Assembly: GCF_905475345.1 (NCBI RefSeq)
Contig: NC_066592.1
Coordinates: forward strand, 1,590,001 to 1,654,000
DNA length: 64,000 bases
Reading direction: 5' to 3'
From: Vespula vulgaris
Taxonomy: Eukaryota > Arthropoda > Insecta > Hymenoptera > Vespidae
This document shows, one piece after another, positions 47,332-60,886 of the stretch. Under the pieces are notes generated by a model that had not been told where the DNA came from, did no database searches, and was given only the letters and a program-made list of their open reading frames with translations. Within the stretch, counting starts at the first letter, position 1. Each line of letters starts with the position of its first letter. The position numbers and the translations under genes are program-made.

Positions 47332-50242
47332 TTACTTCATGTAATGTCTTTTTGGCAATAAAAACATAACCGCAACAGCCACGCAAATATGCCATAAACT
47401 ATGGACAATGTGATAATTACTACGTGTTTGTAAAAAGGCGTAACAAACAAGACCCAAAGAGACTATGAGAAGGCCCGCCGGAAAGAAGACAGTTCTATTA
47501 ATGAAAGAGAGAAAAATAAAATCACAATTATATTTAGAAATAAATGATGATCGTAAATAATTTGTTAACAAATCGTATAAAACGATATTCTATTGTAAAA
47601 TTATGATGAGTTGTACAAACCTGTACACGCGCGAAGGATACCAAACAGTTTTTCTTCTTTTACATGTTAGTCCCCAAGAAAGTCCAACTAGAGAAGATCC
47701 AGTAATGGCGGGTAAAAGGAATACCCAGAGTGCGGTACGATCCATTTCTGAGCTCATAGCAAGAACAATAGCACCCGTGATTTGGAAAAATGCTGTGAGC
47801 TTTGGTCCAAAGGAGGCCATAGCTACTAACGTAACCCAAATCGAAAGAAGAGCGTTGAAGAAGTCACAAAATTGTAATACGCTCAATCGCATTATACAAA
47901 TACTGTAAACTTCCTCTCCAGTTTCGCAAGCATGATAAAATATCGAGAAGAGCATAACAGCAGTGTAAACAATTGCTTCTGTAAAATATTCTCGACATAT
48001 CGCCAGATATATCGAACCAATAAAAGCAAGATTGCTGATAGTTAACATCAGCAAACGTATGAGTATGTCTTTATTGCCGAGAACGTAAGTATCATCGGCA
48101 CAATCAAAACCACGATATCCTTCGGTACAGTAACACGCTGAAAAAACGAAACCACCGCTCATATAGTGCATACATTTGCCATGTGAATTACAATGGCCTT
48201 CGATGCAAGGCAACGAAGATATACTGCTCTCTACTTGAACGGAACACGGTTTCATACATTTGCATTCTTTACAAATGGTACCGTTCAAACAATCCTTAGC
48301 GCAATTACATTTTCCATCGACGCAAAATGATTTTAAACTGACGTACCACCTTCCAGTTTCGGGGAATGGTATATGAATAGAAGCCGGAGTTGTCTCGTTC
48401 ACATATATATCTGCCCCAGTTATGTTCCGTGACCGTATGCAACTTCCACCGGCTGTGATATTTGAGTAATATCCTGAATAAACATTAATTGTTTATACAT
48501 CCGTATATTGCTAATTATTCATTAGTAAACAAAAGCGTAGGAATAAAAGAGCTTTTAATAGATTATCAATTATAGCAAATATTATCATTTCAATAATAAT
48601 TATCCGATCCATAACAAATGTCTTTTAAAGATTCCGGCTTACAAATATTAATATAATAAAGAATCATAAAAACAATTCACATTTGTTATGGAGGTTAATC
48701 CATTAAAAATTAAAATGTATGCAAGACATGATCGATCTCGTTTTAGAAAAAAACAAAATAAAAATAAAATAAATAAAATTAATTACGCAAAAGCTTATAT
48801 AAATAAGACTGACCCAAGGTAATACAAGCTACGACGAAAATGTTCTTTTGATCCTTCTTATTATCGTCAAGCATATTTATGTTCACTGTCAATGTACCAC
48901 CAATATCGTAGACACGAGCAATCTCGAAGTCAAGGACGGTAAGACCATCGCTGGTTAAATTGAAAGGTATAGATTTCGTATCGTTTTCACCTCGATGTTT
49001 GTACTCGAAAACAAAGAACTCCGGTAATGATTTTCTTATCAGACTTATGCTTTTAACTTGAGTGGAGTCGACGAATGAAGTATCGTTTTTGAAACGTAAA
49101 GAAATTTTCGTCATATTTCCGGATATTAAACGTAACATAACGTAATGTAATGCTTTTGAATAAGGTTTGAAAGAGACCAAAACGTTAGTGTCATTAACAA
49201 TTCTGTCTATAAGATAATCTTGAGCAATAACATGAATTGCAAATTTACAATTGTTTTTATAAGATTGGTTCAATACAAGTACTACGTTTAGTAAATCGTT
49301 TGGCATAAAAATGTATCCTACAAAAGTATTTTTACTTTTGTTTAATTTAATTTCATATACGTTATTAAAATCTATTAAGGATACCATAGATGGCATCTCT
49401 ATTAACAACTCAGCATCGAGTACAGTATCACATGATGCACCAAGACCTAAATAAATGTAATTTAATAGTCATTGATAATTAAATCGAATATATAAATATA
49501 TATGTATGTATGAGAAAGGTAATAATAATATTCACCTTGTTGCTTGATCTTGTCGCTATTAGGATCGGTCCAAGATCGAAAAGCAATTATGTACCAGTCA
49601 CCGGGTATTGGAGATTCGATATTGATCATATGCTCGTCACCATTGCTTTGCATATTTAAAGCATAGTATTTGCGTCTTCGTTTCATGAGTTTTGCCTCGA
49701 TAATCGATCCGTCTGGACGAACTAATGGTAGACTACCGGATTTCAAATACAATGAAACATTTCTCGGAGAACATTTACCTATTCCGCCGATTTTTTCTTC
49801 TTTTATCATAAATCTAATAAAAAATAATAAGACATAATAGATCTGTGTGTATATGCGTGTACTTTATGTCAAATATTATTTATTTTTAGATAATTTATTT
49901 CAATGGTATCTAGATATTCAATTTAATTATATATAGAATTTATATATAATAGAGTCTTATAAAAATAAGCAAGGAATTTGGATGTAACTCGTCTTCAAAA
50001 AAAAAAAAGAAGCAAAAAAAGAAATATATATATATATATAAATTAATATGAATAAAATCTTACTTGAATCCCGCGGTAATCGAATACTCTGGTACATCGA
50101 AATGAACGATCGAAATATACCGATAACCATAGAAATCGTCCAATACGTTGAACGGTTGTGAAGCTATTCTCTTTAATTTGACACATGATCCTTCTTGTAT
50201 CGTAAAACTCCATATTAATAGAACGATTAAATTTAATGGCAT
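47332..50242 (-). CDS. PGAP6: Post-GPI-attachment to proteins factor 6 (TMEM8-like)
   Basis: A multi-pass membrane protein of the CREST hydrolase superfamily; the vertebrate protein is a GPI-specific phospholipase A2 that releases some GPI-anchored proteins at the cell surface. Five exons: 50064-50242, 49536-49813, 48814-49446, 47621-48473, 47332-47494; 701 aa. The signal peptide is MPLNLIVLLIWSFTIQEGS. The ectodomain has two beta-rich regions (for example CSPRNVSLYLKSGSLPLV and PGDWYIIAFRSW), a Cys-rich stretch and an EGF-like module (CIEGHCNSHGKC to CYCTEGYRGFDC). The C-terminal multi-span part keeps the CREST motifs FYHACE, LQFCDF and HSLWH. The first exon is read in the frame giving the signal peptide; the longer open frame over the same DNA is a shadow, because only this frame continues into exon 2. 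An acceptor at 50283-50284 implies an upstream leader exon. Confidence 0.92.
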
Positions 50243-52820
50243 ATTTTAAATCTTCACATACATCACTTAAAGATAGAGTTAACTGCAATACGATAAGGAA
50301 TCCACATTGATCAACAATAAATTTTCTTTTTTTTTAAGTTTTAATATCGTTTCTGAAAAAAAAGAAAAAGAAAAAAAAAGAAAAAGATAAATTAATCTTC
50401 TTTTAATCAATTTAACTTGAGTTATGGAAAAAAAGAAAAGATAAAAAAAATATTAATTATATCGATCAGAAAATACAAATGGAATTATGAATTACTGTAA
50501 GAAAAGTACAATTTTATTTATAAACATAATATATCGAACGTAATAGATCGATCGATAATGTACGTGCACGTTAAGTAATTTGAAAATTTGTATTGGGAAT
50601 CCGTAAATAGATAAATCTTATCTTCCTACAAAACAAACAATAAACGCGATAGGACGAGAACGTTTTCTTGCAACGATAACTAAGTAAATAAAAAGTGATA
50701 TAAAAGGTAAAAATTTTGTAGACTTTTTTTTAGACTTGCCTTTACTATCATTAATATCACATATAGTAAATTGATTTCTGATAACGAGGAAAAAAAAAAA
50801 GAAAAAGAAATACTCCTATTTAATTATTTAATAATCTCGACAAAATCGAAATGTGTTTATTTTATATCGAAAAAAAAAAAAAAGAATGGAATTCTTACAA
50901 TCGTAATATAATTCCCTCGTATGTTCGATGTAACTCTGCTTTGTAACTCCACGACTTGACACTGAATGAAATACATAGTTCAGTTTGATAGGAAGAACGC
51001 GTCGCGAAAGACTTCTTAACCATAATATATGTAGTTTAACTTGAAAATTACACATATCCAATGCGCGCACGCATACACATATACACACATCAACTATTAA
51101 ACCGTTCTTCTCTTAGTATTTCACGCCTACGAAGTTAAATAAAATAGCAAGAAGGACGATTATAGAACGGATATGCTTAATTTTCTGAATTTCTTCATGC
51201 GAGAATATCAATGAGATAAGAAGAAATGAAAAAGAAGAAAAGAAGAAAAATAAAGAACAAAAAAAAAAGAGAAAAAGTATGCTTTAACTAAATAAACAGG
51301 GAAGAGTTGTGTAATACCGACCACAGTTTATACAGTTATATCGATCATAGCCAGTTTTTGCTTTTTTCATTAAATATTAACACTTTTTTCAAATTACGCA
51401 AGTAAATATCACAATTTTCTATAAGACATATCGGAATCACGTTATTTATTCTATTATTATCGATACTTTAAAATATCAAACGTATACATTGAATGTATTG
51501 CGTACTTATTGTTAGAGTAATTGCATGACTCCCCCACCTCATACCTGTTATAAAGTATTCTAATTGATTTCTAACTTAACACGTTTGGAGATGCTTGCTT
51601 ATTGAAAGATAAATAGCTACAGTGAATCATGTGTATATTTTTTTCTCAAAACGTTTCAATTTTACAAGATTATTTTTATAGATCCACGCATATGTCTATG
51701 TGTGTATATATATGTAGAGAGATGCGCGCACACACATACACATATATTATAGGGAAATTTTTGTTACCAGATTTTTTGATAAATATTCGAATAGATGAGA
51801 TATTAATGACACAATGTATTATCGACTACATTTATAAGGAATAATAGATCTTTCTTCGATTCTATTTAATTGTTTTCGAAAGTATATATACATGCTTGTA
51901 TACAAAATATGTGTGTGTGTATGTGTATACGTGTGCGCGTATAGAAATTGTTGTTATCAGATTTTTTAATACTTGAACAAATGAGATATCAACGAGACAA
52001 CTAGATTTATGACGATTACAAAATCTTTATTACCGTTTATCTAATTTTCATTAAATGAATTTATTCATTTCAAAGTCACTGACCCTTGACCCTCTGCACA
52101 GATTCGATGCAACGATATATGCGATAAGTTTTAATAACCGAATGAAAATCTTTCTAGACTGTAACTCTCGTAATGTATAACAAACAATTTTTAATATACT
52201 TTACATGCGTTTGTAATTAAATTAAAAAAAAAAAAGTGTGTGGCTTATGAAAAGAATATTATCTTTAAATGATAAATATATATTTTTTCTAATGAGATCG
52301 TTAATTAATCGTGAAATAAAATGAAAATGAAAAGAATTGATATAAATAGATATTAACAATACCTTTTGTAATAAAATCCTCGATTACAAATAGTTGACAG
52401 TCGCAGTGATTGACATTGATTGTTCGAATTCGCCGAATTTACTACCATATGAATCAGCCACTAGCAACAAGTGTTCCACAACACAACTGTCACATGAAAA
52501 AAAGATAAAGTATCTCGGTGTTTGATTGGTTGATTCTCATTGACCAATCAAACGTCGCGCGAGAATTTTCTACCCCTTTGCATTTACCCGGTGTTTAAAG
52601 GCACGACTACCGTGGGTCAATGTTTTTGAGAATGTTAGTCTAACCACAAGAAGTAGACGAATTTTCACGGACGAATACTTTGATAGAAAATGGCTTGCTC
52701 TTCCCAGCTTTCGAAAATTTGGGTCATCCAATAAAAAAAAGAAAAAATTGAACAAAAGAGAAAGAAAGATAGATAGATAGGGAGAAAGAGAAAGAGAAAG
52801 AGAAAGAGAGAGAGAGAGAG

Positions 52821-52851
<31 letters not shown>

Positions 52852-54869
52852 TATATAAAGAAAAAGAGAAAACAAACGTACATATAACGTTTATGTATAT
52901 GTTTACTTACAGTTCTCTTCTATTTTCGCGCGCGTATACTTCGTGTATCTTGACGTAGAAAACATACACATAAATGTAGTATCCACGTAATATCCGTAGA
53001 GAAACATGAAACTGTAATACGTCGAATGGAACTCTTCGTTCGTAATTGTGGTCTCATTGATAGCGACACTTTGTAAAACAAGAACAGCAAATAACCAAAA
53101 CAGAAACAAATGACGTTAACTATGCGGTTATCTTTCTCGAACGACGTTTCTGCTGGTCAGTAATAGTAAGATCTTTGTACGAAGGACATCGATAAGATCG
53201 ATAGTGTGATACCTATACGTACCTATATTCACCATTACACGTAATACGTATTATATGCGTTCGTTATTTCTTCTAACGACCTTTTCTCTTCCTCATTTTC
53301 CTTCTTCCTTTTTTTTTTGTTTTCTCTCTTTTAATATTCCTTCATTTCGCGTGATTCACGTCGCAGCTGATCGGCTAAAGGGATAACGTTTCTTTAAGCG
53401 GCAGGGGTTATATTTATTGATCATTTTCAACCTCGCTTACTTTGCAACTGTCACAGTTGTTATATACTTCAATATAATTCTCTTTTTCGAGAAATTTGCA
53501 TTAAATTTATTCTATATCTGTATAGTCTTTATTTGTTCCAAGATTTGGAAACACAAATGGAGACATCTTGCCTCAATTTGAGGATTGTCTGTTTTTCTTT
53601 CTTCTCTTTTTTACTTGTCTTTCTCTCTTTGTTAATATTTTGTAACTTTTAATTTATTTCATACTATATTACTCATATTTATTTCATTATATATGTTTAT
53701 TAATCCAGATAATAAATGTTATTAATTCCAACAACAGCATTATTTTATTTCTCTTAATTATATAATAGATTTATATAAATTAATGATATAGCTATATCCC
53801 TGATGTATGCTACGAAAAATATATCAAATGTAATATTTTATACATTATATACATGTCGATATATATATAGTTTAGTTTGAAAATATATGTTTGTTCTTAA
53901 CAGAAATGTAGTAAAAATCTTCCATGTTCGAATAAATTATTAAAGTTGATATTATAATGAGATAAATAATGATATAATAAAAAAAATATGTTGGACAAAT
54001 TAGCAAATGTTTTAAACTTAAAAATAATATCTTCTATTTAATAAATTATATATCATCAATGAAATTGAAATTAAGTAATTATGGAAATATAATTAAATTC
54101 AAAATTCATTCGTACTAAAGATATTAAATTGTTCAGTAATTATATTAAAAGAATAATCCAGGTATTGCCAAATGTTATAATTCATAAATTCCATTATATT
54201 TGAAAATTTATAAATTTGTACAAAATGAAAACACTTATTTAGCAAATATATTAAGATAAATCAATCTTTTTAAAAATTTTAATTATATATATTTCTATTG
54301 TTAACCCTTGAATTATATTCTCTCATATCTACTTTAATAAAATTGAAAATATATTTAAAATTAATTTTGGCTTCTCAAGACAAATATTATTCAATAGTTA
54401 TTTTGATAATAACTACTATCATACTTACTTTTTAACTGTTCTTGAAAAATATTATACATCGTGTTTAATATTGTTAATTACTACACTGATCTTTGTGTAG
54501 AATCTTACGTTCGTTAAATGAATATTAATTATAAAAATATATAATGAAACATAAACTGTTTTCTATAATTATACTATCTGACAGTACATAACAATATAGA
54601 AAAATTCTGTCACATTTTACAGTTTTTATACATGTTTTTCAATAGCATTTAAAAATGAAGTAAAAATGACCAATTCAACTGTCTTGTGTACGACTAACTT
54701 AGCAGCCTCCATTATCAGTGAATATATCCAACTTTCAATACACTGCAATTTTGCATTCAGGTTAGAGAAATTATAACAAATGTATAACTTCTTATAAATA
54801 ATAATAATTAAGAATATATAAGACGATTAAATATATAAAATACAAACCTATATATAATAAAGTATATTT
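50243..54869. other. Large AT-rich spacer: PGAP6 upstream and Lon 3' flank
   Basis: About 4.6 kb without a supportable coding exon. It holds A-rich tracts (about 50345-50455, 50790-50885), TG/CA runs near 51690-51740 and 51909-51935, and a (GA)n tract at about 52800-52851. GC-richer patches near 50930-51030 and 52910-53110 may be PGAP6 leader exons; a strong donor GTAAGTAA lies at 52916-52917 on the minus strand. The last 1.3 kb is extremely AT-rich and probably includes the Lon 3' UTR. Confidence 0.5.
52798..52856. repeat. (GA)n tract
   Basis: GA dinucleotides with GAAA units at the left end; gives spurious Leu/Ser frames on the minus strand. Confidence 0.92.
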
Positions 54870-57800
54870 TCATAAAGAATCCTGTTTACCAATTAGAGGT
54901 GCTGGTTGTTCGGATGATATATGAATATTGGAAAATGTTTCATCATTACTAAGAGTTGGAGCTTTTTGTCCTTCTAGAAAACATATACGATAAATGTCTT
55001 CAAATGTTGAAGCAAAATGAACCTCAAGACCATCGGTTATATATTTTGGAAGATCATTGAAATCTTTCTTATTTTCCTCCGGTAATATTACGCACGTAAC
55101 ACCTACTCTTTTTGCCTGAAAATATAAATAACAGATAACAGAAGATCATTCTGTTGCACACACATAAACATTTTAATGTATTAAATTATTTTCTTTACCG
55201 CAATTGTCTTTTCTTTAATACCACCAACAGGGAGAACTTTTCCTATTAAACTAAGTTCTCCTGTCATAGCAACATCTTGTCTAATAGCTTGATTTTTAGC
55301 AAGAGAAATTAATGCTGTTGCAATAGTTACACCTGCACTTGGTCCATCTTTTGGAGTAGCTCCTTCAGGAACGTGTAAATGTATATGAGAATCATATAAA
55401 AATGTGTTTGATGGATCTACATTTTTTAAAAAGTTCTTAGCTACTGTCATCGCTATATGTATCGATTCTTTCATAACTTCTCCTAAATGGCCAGTAGATT
55501 CACATGTACCCTCCATCTTGTTTGTATTCGTAGGTTTTCGAATAGCAGTTTCGATAAACAATGTAGAACCTCCCATGGCAGTCCATGCAAGACCCATGAC
55601 TACACCTGGAGGTGTAATTTCATACATTCTGTCTTGTGTAAATACAGGTTTTCCTACAAAGTCATGTAAATTGCTCGCAGTTACATCAACTTTGTCTATT
55701 TCTTTCTTAACGACTTTGAAAGCCACTTTACGGTGAATTTTTTCTATATGTTTCTGAAGATTTCTAACTCCTGACTCTCGACAATAATATTTAATCAAAG
55801 ATGTAAGTGAATTGTCTTGCATAGTAATATGTGAATCGTTAAGCCCGCTATCACTCATAGCCTGTGGTATTAAATATTGTTTAGCAATTGCGAGTTTTTC
55901 TTCTGCTACATAACCGGACATCTCGATCATTTCCATTCGATCTCTAAGAGGTTCTGGGATAGTATCAACCACATTCGCCGTACATATAAACAAAACTTTT
56001 GATAGGTCAACTGCAACGTCCAAATAATGATCTAAGAAATTTGCATTTTGTTCTGGATCCAACATTTCTAAAAGGGCAGAAGCAGGGTCTCCTTGATGTC
56101 CCCTATTAATCATATATGTAAATTATTATGCGTTTCGACAAATTTGTAATAAAATGTTTATGTCATTGAAGTACACACTTTCCAATTTTATCTACTTCGT
56201 CTATCAGCACTAATGGATTTTCAGTTTGGGTCTTTTTTAAGCATTGAATAACTTTTCCAGGCATGGCTCCTACATATGTTCTTCTGTGTCCTTTAATTTC
56301 TGCCACATCTGTCATTCCTCCAACGCTAAATCTGAAATACTCTCTGTTAAGTGCTCGAGCTATCGATTTAGCTATAGATGTTTTTCCTACTCCAGGAGGA
56401 CCATGGAAACACAATATTTTTCCCTGAGTTGAACCTTTCAATTGGCTGACAGCAATAAATTCTAAAACATAAAACAAGGTGTATGTAAAATTTTTTTGCT
56501 ACAACTTCTTAGACAAAAATGTCAAACGATTATACCAAGAATTCTTTTTTTTATATCTTCCATTCCATAGTGATCTTCATCTAAAATTTCTACAGCTTGT
56601 TGCAAATTTAAATTTTCTGGACTAGTTACACCCCAAGGCATTGAAGTTAACCAATCTAAATAGTTTCTTGTAACACTGGATGTGAAGAAAACAAAATAAA
56701 TATTGAATGTTATAATAGATATAAAAAAAAATCTCTAAAAATTATTAAAAAGTTATTTTCGAAGGTACTCACTTAAATTCACTACTATGACTTTCTAAAA
56801 AACTTAATTTATTTAATTCTTCATCTAATACATCCATAACAGGTTTAGGAACTGTTTTTTGTCTTATTTTCTCTCTATATTTTTCTTCTATTGCATCTTT
56901 GTCATCCTTTTCTAAACCTAGTTCTTTCTTAATGACCTTTAACTGTTCATGCAGTATGTATTTTCTATGTTGTTGTTTTACTTTTTCCTCAACTTCCCTA
57001 CCAATCTTTTGTTGTAATTTACTTAATTCATACTCCTTTTTGAGCAGTGCAAGCGATAATCTCAATCTTTTAAGAATCTGTGTTTATGAAAAAAAAGAAA
57101 TTAATTATATATCACAAGATATTTATATTATTTAATACATATCAAAGGATATACTTACATCCATTTCTTCTAGCACTTGCTGCAGTTCTTGTGCATCTGC
57201 TCCTGTTAAAGCAGCACCCAAATCACTCAGGTAAACTGGATTGTCGACCACTCTTTGTCCTTGATGAAGCATTTGTTGCAGAGATTCTCGGTACAATGGA
57301 TTCATACTTATGATATCTCTAATAGTTTTAATTAATTCTTGTGTAAGTGCCTATGAATCATAAACTTTGATATTTATACAGTTGTATATATATAGAGTTA
57401 TAAATATTTTATAAATATTGTTATGATTACCTTAATTTCTTCTGTTTGTCTAAATTTTTCATGCGTAACATTTACAACTTCTACCATTAAAATTGGCTGA
57501 GATTCTGATGTCGTGGATTCGGTAGAGGGTTCTGTTTGTTTTTCTTCCGTTAGTGGTTTATTCGGTACAATATTTTCTGTGCTTGAATTATCTAATTTTT
57601 CTAACGGACCAGATGTCTTTTCTGACTTTTTACGTAATGCTGTTCTACGGCTCACTTTACCAGCAGTCATTGAATCGTCTACAGGGACGTTAATTGTTGT
57701 ATTTAATAGTGGAAACGTCAGTTTCATCTCTGCATAAGATAGGCAGATTTATATTTGCAATAAAATAAAAAATTATTCTTTTTGCACAAGTATTAATTTT

Positions 57801-58925
57801 GGCACAAAGAAAAAAAAATATAATTAATTGAATTAATTTTACAATAATGTTTTTATACTTCAAAAATATATGTCATTTAGTATAAGATAATTACATAATA
57901 GTTTGTTATAACTATTTTTATGATAGTACTTTAACTATAACACATTTTAAAAACTATTGAAAATATAGGTACAATACTGTAAATAAATGTAAATAAAGTA
58001 TTATAAAATAAATGAACTATTTTGTCTTTCTTGCTGTTATATCATCTTTGAACTTGGCTTTATGAATAAATATTATCTTTTATATCTATATTCTTACCAT
58101 GCACTGGTTGTATAGCAGCAACATCTTCTAGAATTTGTCCAACAATTTTAATTCTTCGGTGTGCCATTATTACAAGTCTTAAGCGATTTCCTAAATCTTG
58201 TACTTCGTGAATTTGTGCAAATGTACCAACAGAATAGATATCATCGATATTTTGTACAATCTCTGCTTCATTTCTATATGAAAATAATAACTATTAAATG
58301 ATCATATATATTATTGATGATTTTATAAATTATTGTCAAAATAATAATTACTCTTCGGTCTTCTTTAAAAATATTCCGACATAAGGCTGATTTAATTTAA
58401 CCTTCCTACGTATTAAATCGATAAGAATAGGATTAGAAAGTTCTATAAGCTTGATAAACCTAGGAAAAACAGGATTTCTACTGATTGCAATAACAGGTAC
58501 ATGAGGCCATACTTCTGGTACAACCACTGTAGCAGGTAAAGTAGCTGAATAGTCCTCTGATTGCTCTGGATCATTATCGCTAAAAGATTATTATATTGTA
58601 ACATGTTTTTATAGTCTTATTAATTTTAGAAATGTTAAGTATATAAAAAAGAATATACATACTTTGGAGGATCTCTATCAGATTTCTTAGTTGAAAATAA
58701 TTTAATAGATGTAACAGCTGCACACTGTCTATGATTTCGAATATTTCGACTTAATATTCCAAGTTTTTGATTAGAAAGTTCCGTTCGAGGAAATTGCGGT
58801 TTAAAATAAACCGGTAATGTATTATATGTTTCAAGACGATGATTTCTGTAAAACGATCGACTAATCGTTGCATTATGACGAAATACTGGTAATAATTTAC
58901 TCTTAAATGTCGTAACACACCGCAT
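54870..58925 (-). CDS. Lon: Mitochondrial Lon protease
   Basis: The ATP-dependent serine protease of the mitochondrial matrix, which degrades damaged proteins and binds mtDNA. Ten coding exons: 58663-58925, 58352-58579, 58098-58273, 57431-57729, 57159-57350, 56773-57077, 56536-56675, 56179-56461, 55199-56102, 54870-55115; 1011 aa, slightly longer than the human enzyme. The Arg-rich, acid-poor N-terminus (MRCVTTFKSKLLPVF) fits a mitochondrial presequence. The LON substrate domain (PVIAISRNPVFPRF) is followed by a charged insert, the coiled AAA+ linker, Walker A GPPGVGKT (about 555), Walker B LVLIDEVDK (about 620), and the protease domain with the Ser/Lys dyad in KDGPSAG (Ser about 884) and GGIKEK (Lys about 925). 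The frame is intact throughout. The Ser/Thr/Glu-rich insert in exon 57431-57729 is variable in the family. Confidence 0.96.
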
Positions 58926-59285
58926 TCTTTTATATTTCCTTCTTCACAATTTTAATATATCTTTTCCGTAGGCTTAATATATAACAGATACAGCATTGAA
59001 AGAGGTTATGAGTCTATGTGATGAAATCTAACATGAATTTACATGTACCAACTAACCTCAAATTTGTTTTAATAGACTGATTGATTGTGTTAATGAACCC
59101 TGCTGTTTTATGGTTCTATTTTGTAGCTTATATTTATCAATTATATAGATAATATTCTGTTTTCTTTATTCATTTGTTTCATCGAATGGTCTGTTAACGT
59201 TTATTTTATTAAAAGCGTGTGAATCGAGCATAAATCATTGTGCAGGTACTTCTGCGCATTTTGCTTCTGAGTGACAGAAAAAGAC

Positions 59286-59346
<61 letters not shown>

Positions 59347-59398
59347 AAGAGAAAGAGAAAGAGAAAGAAGAGGGAAAGAGGGAGAGAGAAAGAAGAGG

Positions 59399-59434
<36 letters not shown>

Positions 59435-60007
59435 AGCGGGAAAGAGAGAGAGAGAAAGAGAGAAAGAGAGAAAAAGAAACTCGAATTTCATTTATAAAAA
59501 ATTTATTTTTTTAAAATATTGGTACGATTGATGACGAGTAATTATAATCAATATAGATACATTTATAAATTGTTATAAATACGTTATTTTTAATAAAATT
59601 AATTAAATAATCAAAATGTTTCTACATTCAAGTTTGCAAAATTTACGCGCGTTTATTTTGATTGGTCCTAATCTAAGTTTAGAACATTTTTTCTCAGTTA
59701 ACTACGACGATCTTCAAAAAATTTGGGTATTGCTTCCTTTCTAACAATAATTGTATAATGGATAAATAGATACATAGATTTGATACTTTCAATGATAATG
59801 TAACTTCTTTATTTCTTATTCATTTTTGACTATATCTTTTTTATTAAACTATCACTTATTTTTTTATATTATATTTGAAATATTTGTGTTATATTTAAAA
59901 TTTTATTACATTAATTGTCATAATTTAGTGATGTAATATTAACAATTGAAGTAACAATTGAAGAAGTTTCATCTGTTATTCTAATTATTAATTTGTACAA
60001 ATGACAA
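58926..60007. promoter_or_regulatory. Divergent promoter region Lon (-) / unknown (+) with (GA)n
   Basis: About 1.1 kb between two divergent start codons. The central feature is a (GA)n tract at 59290-59477; no coding exon was seen. The GA tract is the kind of sequence bound by GAGA factor, but no binding can be inferred from sequence alone. Confidence 0.5.
59290..59477. repeat. Long (GA)n / GAAA purine tract
   Basis: About 190 bp of nearly uninterrupted purine GA repeats on the plus strand, among the longest simple repeats in the window. It produces Arg/Glu and Leu/Ser repeat frames that are not genes. Confidence 0.96.
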
Positions 60008-60886
60008 ATGAACTCGTATGAATCTATATCATCAAAAACAAAGGCTTCTACCATGGATCCGGAAAAATTAAATTCCATCTGTTCAAGTATTTATATTCCA
60101 AATATTAATATTAATTATTTCTACAATTATTCTGTATAATTTTTATTCAGAAGAAACTTATTTTCATTAGGGATCATATGTTCTCCCGCCATTACTCGAC
60201 AAAATTTATCTCATAAATCTTTGATACAACCAATGTTAGAAAACAAAAATGATGAAGATGACACTCATTTTTTTGAAACTTTAAAGAATAAAATTAAAAC
60301 TAGTCCGTTAAAGTAATAATGTTTGATAACCAGATAAAACGTTAATGTAATTTTTCTTACAAAATAATATATATCTATCTATTCTTATACAACAGATGTT
60401 TAAAATCTAAATACGTATTTAAAAAGCCATATGGAACAAGAAAAAGGAAGCATAAATTTAATGAAGAAAGTAAAGATGCAATAAAACGTTTTAAGGAAGA
60501 TATGGAGAATAAAAATCAAGTAGAAGTTGATGCTATTAATCTTCATCCGAAAATAGAAGAACTTCATTCTGAAACAAAAGAAATATGTAAAGATAATTCG
60601 ATATCGTCTAATTATAAAAACGATGTCTTAAAATCTATAGATACGAACGTAGATAATAATGAATCTTACACGTTAAAAAGGTATATTTTGTACAGATTTT
60701 AAATATATATTATATACTTCAAATATTCAACGACATATAATTAACAATTAATATATTTTTATTTTTAGAGATTTTACCTTAATCTTTCAATCGGGTACAG
60801 CATTTGATAATGACGAAAATCATGAATCGATATTCGTTGAACGTACTGATGTAAATAATGCTGAAAATAATGATATATTTTTATAA
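60008..60886 (+). CDS. Lys/Asn/Asp-rich protein of unknown function, 207 aa
   Basis: Four exons: 60008-60086, 60171-60312, 60396-60680, 60769-60886, with all phases matching and short introns of 82-88 bp. I do not recognise the family. The protein is hydrophilic: MNSYESISSKTKASTMDPEK, then a segment with CSPAITRQNLSHKS, an acidic patch (NKNDEDD), NKIKTSPLK, and a strongly basic motif KPYGTRKRKHKF that looks like a nuclear signal. The C-terminus has RDFTLIFQSGTAFDNDEN. Several SP/TP sites (CSPA, TSPLK) would fit a cell-cycle-phosphorylated nuclear protein, but that is a guess. A second in-frame Met (STMDPEK) at codon 16 could be the true start. It is divergent from Lon. Confidence 0.72.

Noticed and set aside
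50043..50288. 81-aa minus-strand frame overlapping the PGAP6 first exon
   Set aside because: It is longer than the real frame but continues into a stop after the intron; the alternative frame gives a signal peptide and joins PGAP6 exon 2 correctly.
50828..51088. Minus-strand frame with complex sequence (LRSLSRRVLPIKLNYVFHS) and a possible AAG acceptor and GTAAGA donor
   Set aside because: Phases do not match either neighbour and no family is recognisable; at most a leader exon.
52903..53109. Minus-strand frame with a signal-peptide-like start (MFLFWLFAVLVLQ) and a strong GTAAGTAA donor, possible alternative N-terminus of PGAP6
   Set aside because: The displayed first residue is a TTG and the frame is closed by a TAA two codons upstream, so no ATG gives that signal peptide. 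The donor phase does not continue into the PGAP6 first coding exon. It may be leader sequence only.
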